Shown here piece by piece: positions 24,210 through 35,914 of a stretch of 64,000 nucleotides of DNA. Below the pieces are notes generated by a model. That model worked only from the letters and a program-made list of their open reading frames with translations, was not told the origin of the DNA and made no database searches. The position numbers and the translations under genes were made by a program. Within the stretch, counting starts at the first letter, position 1. Every line of letters begins with the position of its first letter. Source of the DNA: Pogona vitticeps (lineage: Eukaryota; Chordata; Lepidosauria; Squamata; Agamidae); NCBI RefSeq assembly GCF_051106095.1, contig NC_135787.1, forward strand, positions 154,946,001 through 155,010,000, in the 5' to 3' direction.

Positions 24210-25222
24210 TTGAAGAAATACAGTAAAAAAAGAAGATAGGGCAAACAATATAAAATTCTCGGCATCCTCTACAAGGAACAACACAGAAGGGCTTCGGATC
24301 CTAATAAGGCATGTCTGAGTCTGGGCCCAGTGAAACCAGCACTCTGCAAAGTAACTTAAGACTCTGCTAGTCTGGCGTCTCATTTCTTTTCTTCTTTCTT
24401 CTTTTGCTCAGTTGGAACATACTGTCCGTCAAAGGCCTTCTTGTTGTGTGAGACCTACAGCAACTATCAATCATGTTGTGTCTGCCTTGCCTTTACAACC
24501 ACCCCAAGCTTTGTCTCTGCAGGCCTCTGTGGGTCAACTGTTGACTAGGATTCCAGCTGTCATAGATATTTTTTTGGCCTGAACTCAGGTACCTTGCATT
24601 TTAATAAAATCTTGAAAGGATGCTCATTAGCAATCAGGCTTCTGTGGCCTATTTTCAATCTCTTTTCTTCACAGGTCTTCCACTGCTCTTTTTACACTTC
24701 TAAATCTGTTCATTGTTACACAATTTTTATCATTTTCCACAGTTCTTCCCTTGCAGTCGAGACTGTCATTCCAGAGTTGGTGGGAGAGTTTATCTTAGGG
24801 ATATCTATGATAAAATTATGAAATGTGTCTATTCTAGAGATTCAGGTATTCCTTAGGAATAATCACTTTAGTCTGAAAGATTATTTGAATGGCTCACCCA
24901 TATGGCACTCTTAAATTTTAATAGGAGTCAGTAATAAAGGAATCCTTTCCTGTGGGTCTAAAAATTAAAGGGTTAAAGGGATTGATTGGGTCTCAGCAAT
25001 TACTGACATGGTGGCAGTGGCCCATCTTGGCTGTCAAAATGGTGGCAATGGCAGAGGCTCATCTTGGTTGGCAGAGAAAAATACAAACTTTTTATTGCTA
25101 TGCCCTTCAGGTATGTGAACAGCATATAAGCCAAAGTGCTGCTCTTATGTCTAAACCTAGGCACTAGTTTAGCAATTTTTCCTGAAATATGGTGTACTAA
25201 TCCTTTAAAATGAGTATGCATT
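24210..25222. other. No recognisable feature
   Basis: AT-rich, apparently unique intergenic DNA. Confidence 0.4.
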
Positions 25223-25224
25223 TT

Positions 25225-25330
25225 AAGTGCATAGTTTCTATTCCCTTGAGAGCTGTCTATCTAGACAGCTCTGGAAAGAGTTGTCATAAATCAGAATTGA
25301 CTTGATTGCATGTAATTATTATTAGTGGGT
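25225..25330 (+). mobile_element. tRNA-derived SINE tail
   Basis: AGAGTTGTCATAAATCAGAATTG followed by ACTTGATTGCATG matches the 3' end of the SINE family seen at 6.1 and 33.1 kb. Confidence 0.45.
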
Positions 25331-25362
25331 GAAATATTAAAAAATAGGAGTGAGGGGAAATC

Positions 25363-25602
25363 ATAGAATCATAGAAAAGTGATGTTGGAAGGGGCCTACA
25401 AGGCCATCAAGTCCAACCCCCTGCTCAATGCAGGAATACAATCAAAACATATCTGCCAGGTGACTATCTAAGTTTTTCTTGAATGCCTCCAGTGTTGAAG
25501 CACTCACCAACTCCCGAGGTAACTGGCTCCACTGTTGTACTGCTCTAACAGGAAGTTTTTCCTGATATTCATCTGACATCTGGCTTCCTTTAACTTGAGC
25601 CC
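25363..25602 (-). mobile_element. CR1 LINE 3' region, segment 1 of 3
   Basis: Starts TCATAGAATCATAGAAAAG (antisense of the CR1 terminal repeat), then GGCCATCAAGTCCAACCCCC and TAACAGGAAGTTTTTCCTG. It runs to GAGCCCATTG, where an L2 copy interrupts it. Confidence 0.8.
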
Positions 25603-27350
25603 ATTGTTTGTTTGTTTGTTTGTTTGTTTGTTTGTTTGTTTATATACTGCCCATCTAGAATGTGTCTACTCTGGGTGGTTTGCATATAACATAAAAATAA
25701 ACTAAAGTAAAATCCAAATTTTTCCACATAGGGATGTGGTGGGACTGTGGGTTAAACGGCAGAAGCCCCTGTGCTGCAAGGTCAGAAGACCAGCAGTCGT
25801 AAGATTGAATCCACATTACAAAGTGAGCGCCTGTCGCTTGTCCCAGCTCCTGCCAACCCAGCAGTTCGAAAGCACTCAAATACAAGTAGATAAATAGATA
25901 CCACCGTGGTGGGAAGGTAGCGGTGTTCTGGGTCTAGTCGCACTGGCCACATGACCACAGAAAGTGTCTACAGACAAAACAGTGGCTCTATGGCTTGGAG
26001 ACGGGGATGAGCACCACCCCCTAGAGTCAGACACGATTGCACTAAATGTCAAGGGGAACCTTTACCTTTACCTAAAATCCAGATTAATCACAGAATCCAA
26101 GATCAGAAAGGAAGAAAAGAAGAAAAAAAGAAAGAGAGAGGAAAAAATAAAGAAAGGGGGAGATAGGTTAGGTAACTGCTGTAGGGAAGGCCTGCCTGTG
26201 TAGTCATGTCTTCAAGTTAGTCTTGAAGGCCCTCAGTGAGGGAGCCAGGTGGATATCTACAGGTAAGTTGTTCCAGAGGCAAGGGGCGACTGCTGAGAAG
26301 GTCCGATACCTAGTTTTTTCCCCCAACTTGACTCTCTTGGTGTTAGGCCCCTTAGCAGCCCGACCTGACTGGAGCAGGTGATATGAGTAGAACTGGGTGG
26401 AAGAAGATGCTCTGCAAGGTATTGAGGGCCTAAACCATTAAGGGCTTTGTATGTAATGGTTAGCACCTTGAAATCAATGTGGAAGTGGATAGGTAATTCG
26501 CAAGTCAGTATACGTTGGCCAAGATGGGGGAAATATGGTGAAATCTTTTCACCCGCATTAATAGCCTGGCCGCTGTGTTCTGGATCATCTGGAGTTTCTG
26601 CATCAGCCTCAAAGGATCCCCACATAGAGAGCATTACAGTAGTCTAGTCTTGAAACTACGAGTGCATGGACCAGCCTGGTGAGCGCTCCTGTGTCCAGAT
26701 ACAGATGCAGCTGGGTGATCCACTGAAGATGTAAATGGGCAGACAGAATCATGGACACTACCTGGGTCTCCATGATAAGTGCCAGGTCAAGATGGACCCA
26801 CAGACTGCAAACCGAATCCTTTGTGGTGAGAGTCACCCCCTCAAAAGAGAAGGAGTTTCCCCAAACCACTGATATTGGGGCCACCCACCCGCAGGACCTC
26901 TGTCTTGTCTGGGTTCAACCTTAGTCCATTTGATTGCATCCATTGCAGAATGGCCTCCAGGCAGTGCCCAAGGGACATAACAGCATCCACTGCAGATAGA
27001 AAAAAGGAGATGTAGAGCTGGGTGTCATCAGCATATCGGTGACATGAAGCTCCACAGCCCCGGATGACCTTCCCCCAACAGCCTCATATATCATCTCCCC
27101 AATGTTGTTTATATAAGGAGGATAAGCAAGGACATTTTGCTCCTGTTGGCTTCCCTAAGTAGGTCATCCAGCATGGCGACCAATGCCATTTCCATGTCAT
27201 GGTGTGGCATGAAGCCTGACTGAAATGGATCCAGGGCATCGGTTTCATCCAAGACAGCCTGAAGCTGGTGAGCCACCACCCTCTCAGCTACCTTGCTAAG
27301 AAAAGAAGCATTGGTGATGGGCCTATAATTGCCAATGTTGTCCACTGCCA
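25603..27350 (-). mobile_element. L2 LINE inserted in CR1
   Basis: The (TTTG)n tail at 25603-25641 is the antisense 3' end, followed by the L2 ending TACTGCCCATCTAGAATGTG. The minus translation at 26609-26884 contains LVHALVVSRLDYCNALYVG. At about 27109-27345 it contains YRPITNASFLSKVAERVVAHQ, typical of L2 reverse transcriptase. Part of the reverse transcriptase is deleted near 27100. A Sauria-type SINE sits inside at 25730-26073. Confidence 0.75.
25730..26073 (+). mobile_element. Sauria-type SINE inside the L2
   Basis: The head GGGATGTGGTGGGACTGTGG and the TTAAACGGCAGAAGCCCC block are followed by GAAGACCAGCAGTCGTAAG. The tail is AAGGGGAACCTTTACCTTTA. It is the youngest member of this nest. 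Confidence 0.8.
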
Positions 27351-27445
27351 AGCTGTTGTGTGTCCTGCACTCTGGGATTATTGAGAACAGATCCTGCCCC
27401 TCCTCTGTATGGCAGCCTTTCAAATTTTTGAAAATTCTATCATAT
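27351..27445 (-). mobile_element. CR1 LINE 3' region, segment 2 of 3
   Basis: TGTGTCCTGCACTCTGGGAT to CTATCATATCATATC continues the CR1 3' region exactly where segment 1 stopped. Confidence 0.75.
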
Positions 27446-28152
27446 CATATCAGCATGAAAAAAGTGCAAAAAATGGTCTGAAGGTCAACATAAAAAAACT
27501 AAGATCATGGCCACTGGTCCCATTGCCTCCTGGCAAATAGAAGGGGAAGATATGGAGGCAGTGACAGATTTTACTTTCTTGGGCTTCATTATCACTGCAA
27601 ATAGTGACAGCAGTGACGAAATTAAAATACACCTAATTCTTGGGAGGAAAGTGATGATAAACCTAGACAGCATCATAAAAAGCAAAGAAATCACCTTGCT
27701 GCATATTCAGCTATGGTTTTTCCAGTAGTGATGTATCAAAGTTAGAGCTGAACCATAAAGAAGGCTGACTGCCAAAGAAGTGCTGCTTTTGAATTGTAAT
27801 GCTGGAGTTGATTCGTGAGTCCTCTGGACTGTAAGGAGAACAAACCTATCCATTTTGAAAGAAATCAACCCTGAGTGCTCACTGGAAGGACAGATCCTGA
27901 AGCTGAGGCTCCAATACTTTGGCCATCTCATGAGAAGAGAAGACTCCCTGGAAAAGACCCTGACGGTGGGAAAGTGTGAGGGCAAGAGGAAAAGGGGATG
28001 ACAGAGGACAAGGTGGTTGAACAGTGTCATTGAAGATACCAACATGAATTTGACCCAACTCCGGGAGGCAGGTGAAGACAGGAGGGTCTGGCATGCTCTG
28101 GTCCATGGGGTCACAAAGAGTCAGACATGACTTAATGACTGAACAACAACAA
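27446..28152 (+). mobile_element. Bov-B LINE 3' end inserted in CR1
   Basis: Carries the plus-strand Bov-B C-terminal coding remnant (GPIASWQIEGEDMEAVTDF at about 27516-27572). The Bov-B ending follows: GTCACAAAGAGTCAGACATG, then GACTGAACAACAACAAC. The 5' part is truncated, and frames are broken. Confidence 0.8.
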
Positions 28153-28345
28153 CATACCACCCCTCAATCTTCTTTTCTCAAGGCTAGACATGTCCAATTC
28201 TTTCAGCCTTTGCTCATAAGACTTGGTTTCCAGCCTCCTGATCATCCTTGTCACCCTCCTCTGAACTTGTTCCAGTTTATTAGCATCCTTCTTGAAGTGT
28301 ACTGTCCAGAACTAGACACAATACTCAAGGTGAGGCCAGTGCTAA
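28153..28345 (-). mobile_element. CR1 LINE 3' region, segment 3 of 3
   Basis: CCCTCAATCTTCTTTTCTC to GTCCAGAACTAGACACAATAC resumes the CR1 sequence after the Bov-B insertion, in the same orientation. Confidence 0.8.
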
Positions 28346-28395
28346 ATGGGGGGGGGCTAGAATCTTGTGGGATTTGGAAACTATACTTCTATTAA

Positions 28396-28704
28396 AAGGT
28401 AAAGGTAAGGGTTCCCCTTGACAATTTGTCCAGTCTTGTCCCACTCTAGGGGCGGTGCTCATCTCCATTTCCAACCCATAGAGCTAGCATTTGTCTGAAA
28501 ACAATCTTCCGTGATCACATGGTACCTATTTATCTAATCACATTTTTTTTTGCATTTTCCATGCTTTTGAACTGCTAGGTTGGCAGGAGCTGGGACAAGC
28601 AACTGGGGCTCACTCCGTCAAGTGTATTCGATCTTATGACTGCAGGTCTTCTGACCTTTCAGCACAGAGGCTTCTGTGGCTTAACTTGCGGCACCACTAC
28701 ATTT
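28396..28704 (-). mobile_element. Sauria-type SINE
   Basis: Antisense copy: AAAGGTAAAGGTAAGGGTTCC at the tail end, GGGGCGGTGCTCATC in the middle, and the tRNA-like head antisense at 28660-28704. Several small deletions suggest an older copy than that at 13967. Confidence 0.75.
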
Positions 28705-29083
28705 ATTTATAGCCTTTTTTATAGCCACATCACACTGTTGGCTCATATTTAGCTTGTGATCTATGATGAAATGCCTAAATGAAAATGCCTTTGCATCCAT
28801 TTACACTTCTGAGTTTTGCAGGCTTGGGGTATCCCCACCCCGACACAATCGAAAACCACTCCTAACCAGGAACTGAAAAACAAATTACAACAAAAGTTGG
28901 CATAATGAGGCCTGAGGGTTGAAAAATGTATTTTGAGTTTCTGTGTAGCCCACAGGGCATGCTTTGTCTGTCCATGTTTCAGAGCATTGCAAAATGTGTG
29001 TTGAGCGAATGTGAAAGCAGAACTACTTTTCCCTCTAAGCCTAGCTGCGATCCAGTCTTAAAGTATATGTTGAGCTTCTCCAT
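28705..29083. other. No recognisable feature
   Basis: Intergenic sequence without recognised elements. Confidence 0.4.
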
Positions 29084-29240
29084 TAGAGATTGCCATGAAC
29101 TGCCAATTCAGTGGTTCGTACTGATTTGTTTATTTGCAAGCTGGTGTTTGGTGCTTTAAAGCCCCGCCAACCCCAACACCTGTTCAGCTGCATAAGAAAC
29201 CAGCATGAACCGCTATACTGGCGATTCATGCCCATCTCTA
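29084..29240. mobile_element. hAT MITE, 157 bp, perfect 8-bp duplication
   Basis: Ends TAGAGATTGCCATGAACTG and CATGCCCATCTCTA form inverted repeats of about 40 bases. TTCTCCAT flanks both sides (29076-29083 and 29241-29248), a perfect hAT-type target duplication. It belongs to the TAGAGATGGGC-ended family seen four more times in the window. Confidence 0.75.
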
Positions 29241-29262
29241 TTCTCCATATTTTAATCAAATA

Positions 29263-29310
29263 AATAAATAAACAAACAAACAAACACACACACACACACA
29301 CACACACAAT
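29263..29310. repeat. (AAAT/AAAC)n and (CA)n microsatellite
   Basis: AATAAATAAATAAACAAAC passes into a CA dinucleotide run at 29283-29310. Confidence 0.85.
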
Positions 29311-29491
29311 GTTACAGAAGATTTTTGACATCCTGAGAATTATCTGCAGTCAACAGCTATTAAACAAATTGGCTAGTCAGCATCTAGTTCAATCAAAATT
29401 AATGGTCACCTGAAATGATATTTGTTGCAGAAAGTAAGCATTTCTCCCTTTACTTGAACTAAAATCTTTTCTTGTATTCAGATGTTATGAT

Positions 29492-29805
29492 GACACAGGC
29501 ATACATTTCACTCTTTACTTCCTCTTTCCTTCCATGCAGAAGCAGAGGAAGTGCTAAATATGCCAATATTGTGTTGCCTTTGTTTACCATTTTTAAGTGT
29601 GGTATTTGTTTGATCCTTTTCTGTATTTGTATATTTACTGTTTTTAGATTTAAATATTGTATTTTAATCATGTAAGCTTCCTTGGGTCCTTTCAATGGGA
29701 AAAGGTGGGGTAAAAATATCTGAAATTTAAATATCTTAAATAAATAAATAAATATCCTGAAGTGGCTCTCTTCTTAAGACACTTCACAAGATGGTTAAAC
29801 ATGTG
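29492..29805 (+). repeat. Unclassified repeat family U, copy 1, split by an L2 end
   Basis: The blocks AAGCAGAGGAAGTGCTAAAT, ATGCCAATATTG and CCTGAAGTGGCTCTCTTCTT are shared with 45272-45478 and, inverted, with 46206-46490. Between 29580 and 29752 an L2-like 3' end with an AATAAATAAATAA tail interrupts it. There are no visible inverted termini or coding domain. Confidence 0.5.
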
Positions 29806-29809
29806 AACA

Positions 29810-32486
29810 AGTGTTCAGTTGGAAAAATGGGAAGGGATGTAATTTCTATCAAATTTCTCTCCCCTGGCAGCCCCTCCTAGAGTTCAGTATCCTTCAGTAC
29901 AGCAGACGACATGGTGCTATTGGCTAGAGATGGAACTTCTGGGAAAAATAAAATTCCAGTCCCATAATTTGGCAGAAACTCTATAAAACAGCAGGATGTA
30001 GAGCAGCCCTCTTACCTCTATGCTGTTTCCTATTCCCCTTCTTTGCACTCTTTGCAAAGCACCCTGGTGTACCTTTGTGAGTTGCAAGGGTTCCCACAGC
30101 AATCAAGGATGCATGGAGGAATGAGTCCTGACAGAGGCTGCCTCCATAAAGAGTCTGTGGTGACAGCTTTCATTAGAACTTACTTGCTTGTTTGTTTGTC
30201 ATCACTTTTCAGTATAAGTTACCCTTCTAAGGCAGTTTAACAGTAGTTAGTAAAAGATTATATTAATATGTGAGGGAATTGGATATGGCAATTAGATATG
30301 GCTAGAGATGGCACTTTTGGCTAATTACAGGATAATTAATACAACTTGCAACTTGCTAAAGATTAATTAATAGCAGATCAACAGCCATGGTATGTTCAAC
30401 ACTGTTGTTTTTAAAAAATATCCAGAGTCTGTTTCCAATCCTGATTATGTGTCTTTGACTATACTTTAGATTTTCATAACTTTAGTGATGCTACAATAAT
30501 TACAGCACACACTGAATTTTGTAGAAAAAAGCATAAATTATTGCATTTTGCAGCTACTAGAGTGGTCATTTCATTTACAGCATGTGGGTGTGCTATTGTT
30601 CCACACAGCAAACAAAAAATCCCTCCCTACCAGTGTGTGATAAAAATTAGACCCCAAACCATTCACTGTAAAGGTAACCCGCTAACATCTTTTGTACTGT
30701 ACACAAGCATCTAGTTTCAGGGATGTAACCATATTATTTGTTTGTCTTACAAACTGGTAGATTGGGTTGGGTGGTTACGACCCTCCAGAGGTTGTCGATT
30801 TCAGCCCTCATAACATGTGGAGGACCTATTATGTGTGAGTTTACATGTTTTTCCCAGGATTAGAGTGGAAAACTATTTGCCTTTTCTCTTTGTACAAAAT
30901 ACCACACCATTCTCAAATTCTCTGTTTTCATAGCCAACTGTAATCTCATTTCTCTGCACCTTAATTTGCCCCTTTGTTTTTTTCCTTCCCCCCCACCACC
31001 ATCTTTGGCATGTTTCCTGGGTTTTTATGTTTGTTTCAGAGAGCTAAGTATGTTGATACAGTCTCTTTTTGCTTGTTTTGCAGCACTCGCATTTCATACG
31101 CAGGTAACTTTCCTGCAAGTTAAATTTCAACAAGGCTTATTACTAAAACTGTAGAGTTGTACAGATTTATAACTCTTAGGATAATTTTGCTTCTTTCCTG
31201 GCCCCTCCTCCCCATCTCCTTGAGGACTATATTATCTAACATCCAGTGCTCCAGCTCAATTGAGTACAAATAGTATAACATCTGTATGTACCCCCAGCAA
31301 ACTTTGTGTGGATCTGAATGGGTTTCTGGCTGTTAATTTCCTTTTCTTTCTTGTTGTCATATAGCAAATTATTTCCATGCCTTTTTAGAAGACGTTTATT
31401 TAGGACTATACCAACAAATTTCAGAGAGAAAGGCAGGTTAATGTATTGCTGCAAAAGGTAGCACCAGAAGGCACCATCTTCTACCTCAAACAGAAACAAA
31501 TCCAGCCTTTTGTAGAACAGGAACTGCACATCTTACAACAGTATGGTTCTTGATTTCTGAATATTGTCCTATTTTGTGCCCCATTCCCCACAGAGAGAAG
31601 CCAATCATGGTGTCAGGAGTAGTGGTCCAATTATCTCACCTTGTGTCACAACATTGTCTTTAAGAAGTTGTACAATAAGAACAATCATTATATTCTTCTG
31701 AAATGATCCTACAGTCTTGACAAGGATCATGCTTGGCTTCAAAGTCTGGGAATATATTTAAGCCTTGTGAGGAGGAAGGATTATAGCCCTGTGCTGTATA
31801 AGAAAACAAGACTCAGGATCTCAATCTGTTTAGTTTATTTATTCATCACATCCCTCATCTAGAATCACTTTTTTCAAATTCTCAAAAAATAAATTACTGT
31901 AACTAGATTAATCTGTTTATGTACACTCACATGCAAAGGTGTTCTTGTAAATATAGCATTCACTACTATATAGTTATACAGGATAACAAAATAAAAGCCA
32001 TGCTGGTTGCCACAAATGGCATAACTTTAAAAGCAAGTAACTGGATAATGTTTATGCATGTGGAAGATTCAATATAAGTACTTGCTTTCTGCTATGTTTG
32101 TTTAATTCTATTCTAAAGCAGTTTTTAAAACTGCGATATGTTATATTACATACATCAATATTTCACATGAAATTATTTTTAATTGTATGCTACATGTATC
32201 AATCATGGAAATATTTTTCTACAGCTTGGTGAAGTGCTTTCACATTTTCAAAACAGCTTGTAGCATCGTACTGCATCCTACCTACAATGTGGGGCAGATA
32301 CTACTTAAAAAGAAATTGACATCCTTGTATAGATATTTTGGTGATAGTCTTTAAAATAGCCGGAACCAGTCATGCTAAAGCAGATGTAAAATTATTATCT
32401 GCAAATAGAAAACAAAGACTAGAATATTGTGATTGGAGAGCATTTTCTAACCTGGCATGCTTATATCACTTAGCTAGCATGTAGAG
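29810..32486. other. EPYC-KERA intergenic, unassigned
   Basis: AT-rich unique DNA. No exon, RNA gene or known repeat is recognised. Confidence 0.4.
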
Positions 32487-32632
32487 CAGTGGTTCCCAAC
32501 CTTGGGCAATCTAGGTGTTCTTGGACTGCAGTTCCCAGAATCCTTCATTGCCAGTGGTGCTGGCTGGGGTGTCTGGGAGTTGGAAGTCTAATAACACCTG
32601 GGTTACCAATAACACAGTGGTTGGAACCACTG
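32487..32632. mobile_element. Fold-back hAT-like MITE, first of a tandem pair
   Basis: CAGTGGTTCCCAACCTTGGG at the left mirrors GTGGTTGGAACCACTG at the right. It is flanked by ATGTAGAG on the left and TTGTAGAG on the right. The right TIR is partly eroded. Confidence 0.6.
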
Positions 32633-32640
32633 TTGTAGAG

Positions 32641-32776
32641 CAGGGATCTCCAACCTTGGGCCTCCAGATGTTCTTGGACTTCAGCTCCCAGAAATCCTGG
32701 CCAGCAGAGGTGGTGGTGAAGGCTTCTGGGAGTTGTAGTCCAAGAACATCTGGAGGCCCAAGGTTGGGGACCACTG
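32641..32776. mobile_element. Fold-back hAT-like MITE, second of a tandem pair
   Basis: CAGGGATCTCCAACCTTGGG opens it and CCAAGGTTGGGGACCACTG closes it. The two halves are nearly complete inverted copies. TTGTAGAG lies on both sides (32633-32640 and 32777-32784), a perfect 8-bp duplication shared with the first copy. Confidence 0.7.
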
Positions 32777-33097
32777 TTGTAGAGGATTGCAGCTTCAGTG
32801 CCCAAATACATATTCCTTTAAATCAATGAGAGGCAGCTGTATTTCTCTGACTGTTATGGAACTGCAGCTCTAGATACCCTTAGTTACCATGCTCATTGGT
32901 AAAAGAAGGTATTTTTAATTTAAAAAACAGTTGCTGAGCCTTACATTAAATGTGTTGTTTGATATATTTAGTTGCCTTGAGATCAGAGTTTTGTTCTTTA
33001 ATAAAAGCCAAGTGTGTGAGAAGTAGCTGAATCACAAACTGCACAGGAATCAATATTTCATCTAGCCCCTAAGTGATATAAGCATGCCATATTTTAC

Positions 33098-33335
33098 AAA
33101 ACAGCTGGATAGCTGAGTTGGTGAGGTATCTGGCTGTGGAGCCAGAAGTTGGGAGATAGATTCTCCACTGTGTCTCCTGTGGGTAGACCTAGCTTGTGTG
33201 ACCTTCAGCAAGCTGCACTGCCCCAGGATTCCCCAATAGGAAGGGAAGTGTAAACCACTTCTGAGTATATGTTGGACAGTTCTTTATCTGGAAACCACTG
33301 AAAAAAGGTCACCATATGTCAGAATTGAATTTTAG
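33098..33335 (+). mobile_element. tRNA-derived SINE
   Basis: GGATAGCTGAGTTGGTGAGG and CTGGCTGTGGAGCCAGAAG form the tRNA-like head. CCACTGTGTCTCCTG and the tail GGTCACCATATGTCAGAATTG follow. It is a nearly complete copy. Confidence 0.65.
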
Positions 33336-33605
33336 AACTCTTTGGAAATAGACAACTGTGGGTATCCGTCTGCTGCTGATATATCATATTGATCGACATT
33401 CATTTGTCTCAACATTAGTATTATAAGGATATACAGAACCCCCATGACAAATTTCATACATTTTACAATTTAAATTGTTCCTAAAATTCTTCAGATTGTT
33501 ATGGGATTAACCTGTTGAGGACAGGACAGTTTGGAGATCACTCATTCATAGGGTCACTACTATTTTTTTTAATTGAAACATAGCCACCTTACGTTTACAG
33601 TGATG

Positions 33606-34376
33606 TTTATTTTAATAAAAATAGTAAAAGTCATAATTAGATGGTTTTCTTTGCTTAATATACATTTAAAAGGCATTGTTCCAGTATAAAGAGGCTGTGG
33701 TAAGAAAAGCGCCACTGTGGGGCCCCATGTAGTCCCTAATCTTGTTTCTAAGGTTCCTGGCACCAGATTCTACAATACACTTACTATAAAAATAATGATT
33801 TCTCCAACAGAAGAAAAGTTTAATTACACCTCCTAGAAGCCTCCAGAAGCATGGATTCATCTTTAAATTGGATTCACTTCTAAATTGCCCAGAAGCCTAT
33901 CCTTACACCAAACCCACACACTTTGTTTAATGCCACAGAATTTTCATTTTTCAGAACTGGATGTGGACTTCCAGGCATTTCTAGGTTTGCTTTTCAGAGT
34001 GGTTTTTTGGTTGTTGTTTTTTGCATTTTTGGCAGTTTATGCAAGTCTCAAAAGGTCCAGGGAGTGGGAATGGACCCTATCCCTGGTGTAGACCGGAATG
34101 CATAAGCTGTACAAGCATGGGAACACTTTGCTTGTTTTATTGGCTCTGGAGAGAACCCTTATGCAACAAATGCATTAGAATGACATGTCATCTTGATAAA
34201 AAAAGGAGAAAACATTACAGAAGTTTGAGAAAGAGCAAGAAGTTATATAACACTAATAACAAAATCAAAAATCAATTTCTGAGGAAAAACAAAGGTAATG
34301 AGTAGACGTAAACAATTTTAATGCTAGAAAAACTTGTTGATAAAGTCTGTAACACAATTGTGATGTTAAGCTGTCC
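33606..34376 (-). other. KERA: Probable KERA 3' untranslated region
   Basis: AT-rich unique sequence directly after the KERA stop codon. On the minus strand AATAAA words lie at 34136-34141 (about 240 bases past the stop) and 33606-33611 (about 770 bases past). Either could be the polyadenylation signal, and the true end cannot be told from sequence alone. Confidence 0.3.
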
Positions 34377-34543
34377 TTAAACAACAACAGCCTGAAGGAG
34401 CCGGAAGCATAACATCAGATCAAATGGAATTGGGGGTTTGATTTCATTGCCATCTAGACGGAGATAACGGAGTGCTGGCACATTTCTCTCATAGACATAA
34501 TCCCCTGCGATAGGAACTGGACACATCTGAGTTCCATTGACAT
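34377..34543 (-). CDS. KERA: Keratocan, last coding exon
   Basis: Completes keratocan (residues 297-351). The acceptor TTATTTTTAG ends at 34544, and the exon restores the frame with the phase-1 donor at 37509. It encodes VNGTQMCPVPIAGDYVYE and then RYLRLDGNEIKPPIPFDLML, ending in CFRLLQAVVV and a TAA stop. C304 and C342 are the C-terminal cysteine pair that caps SLRP leucine-rich domains and encloses the long ear repeat. An NGT glycosylation site is at N299. Human keratocan ends almost identically (LRLDGNEIKPPIP, CFRLLQAV), so the assignment is secure. The intron to the previous exon spans 34544-37508. Confidence 0.95.
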
Positions 34544-34549
34544 CTAAAA

Positions 34550-35354
34550 ATAAAAGCAAACAGGTATATCAGAAACGCTATGGATAGAATTACCCTCATG
34601 CCAACTTTGTAAAAAGTTATCTCTTTCAGATGAATTTTCAGATATTTGAATGTGAATGCAGGCCTTATTAAGGAACCATGGGCGCATAGTTCATTATCTG
34701 TGTTGTCTTTTCCCTCATGTAAGATGACAGAGTAAATTAAGAGGCTGCTGCTACTTAACCATCGGGTGATAGCTGGAGCCTCATCATAGTTGGCAATGCC
34801 TTTGTCATCATTACTTAAACTTACAAATGCTGTAAAAATTAATTAAACATAAGGGGTTTTAAAAAAAATTGTACAGCTGAACCTTAATGTATAATACATT
34901 TCCAATAAAAAGTGAAGAAATGTATATCTATACATTGGCCAGAACCCTGTTACGTATTTATGTTGGTGCAAAACCAAAAAAATTATGTAAATCCCTGTGG
35001 CAAAATGCTTTGAGTTAAGGTTCTTTTGTCATACACCACTCACCTGAGTTGGTGCATGATGAGAATATCTAATTTTAACTAGTTGACATTTGCAACAACT
35101 ATTTATCCCACTTGACCTATGCTGGTTTGTTCCATAAATAATAACACCCTGGCTATTCTGTAGGAATTGACTTCTAACTCTATAAGCACCCTGAATTCAC
35201 ATTAATGGAAATGCCTGCTGAATGTTTAAGATTTCTGGTTCCTCCTCAGGTATTGCACCTTTATGTTTAATACAGCCATTATTGCTTGAAATCCTATTTG
35301 TGAAACATTTCTTATTGAAGGCTGACAATGTCATCAGTGGGGGTACTGTTTCAG
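34550..35354. other. KERA intron 2, unassigned
   Basis: AT-rich intronic DNA without a recognised element. Confidence 0.4.
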
Positions 35355-35490
35355 AAATCAGCTGAGTTCCTGGTTGTCAAGCCAGGGGTCAGATCCCTGC
35401 TGTGCCTTCCAGGAGAAGAACCAGCCTTGGGTAAGCTGCACAGTTCTAAAGCACCATCAGAAGAAGGGAATGGAAAGCCAGTTCTAAGTA
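35355..35490 (+). mobile_element. tRNA-derived SINE, segment 1 of 3
   Basis: Contains TGTCAAGCCAGGGGTCAGATC, CCCTGCTGTGCCTTCC and GAAGGGAATGGAAAGCCAGTTC. It is cut at 35490 by a Tigger-type element and resumes at 35881. Confidence 0.6.
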
Positions 35491-35878
35491 CAATGGTACC
35501 TTGCTAGACGACGACCCCACTAAACGTCAAGTCCACATAACGATGACTTTTTGCGATTGCTATTCCAATTCGCAAAACAGTCATTCCAATGGGCGATTTT
35601 CACTTGACGACGATTTAGTCCGTGCTTCGCGAACCGCAAAATGGCTGCCCTGTGTTTTCCGGACCCATGCTTCACAGGGTAGCCATTTTTACAGCTGATC
35701 GGCACTCGAAAAATGGCTTCCCTATGGGCCATCTTCACTGGAGGATGAGGTATTTTCCCCATTGGAACATATTAAACAGGTTTCAATGCATTCCAATAAG
35801 GATTTGTTTTTCACGGGTGATTTCGCTAAACAGCTATTTCAATGGGACAGATTATTGTTGTCACGCGGGGCACCACTG
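35491..35878. mobile_element. Tigger-type MITE inside a SINE
   Basis: Starts CAATGGTACCTTGCTAGACG and ends GGCACCACTG, flanked by TA on both sides (35489-35490 and 35879-35880). Terminal CAGTGGTACCTCG and the TA duplication fit non-autonomous pogo/Tigger relatives of the Tc1-mariner superfamily. There is no transposase. Confidence 0.65.
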
Positions 35879-35880
35879 TA

Positions 35881-35914
35881 CTCTCTACTCAGAAAATCCT
35901 GGAAAGGTTAGAAC
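35881..35914 (+). mobile_element. SINE segment 2 of 3
   Basis: CTACTCAGAAAATCCTGGAA continues the SINE body between two insertions. Its last eight bases, GTTAGAAC, are the left copy of the hAT target duplication. Confidence 0.55.

Noticed and set aside
26094-26160. Purine-rich GAAA tract with a lysine-rich open frame
   Set aside because: It is a low-complexity tract inside the L2 copy and has no coding meaning.
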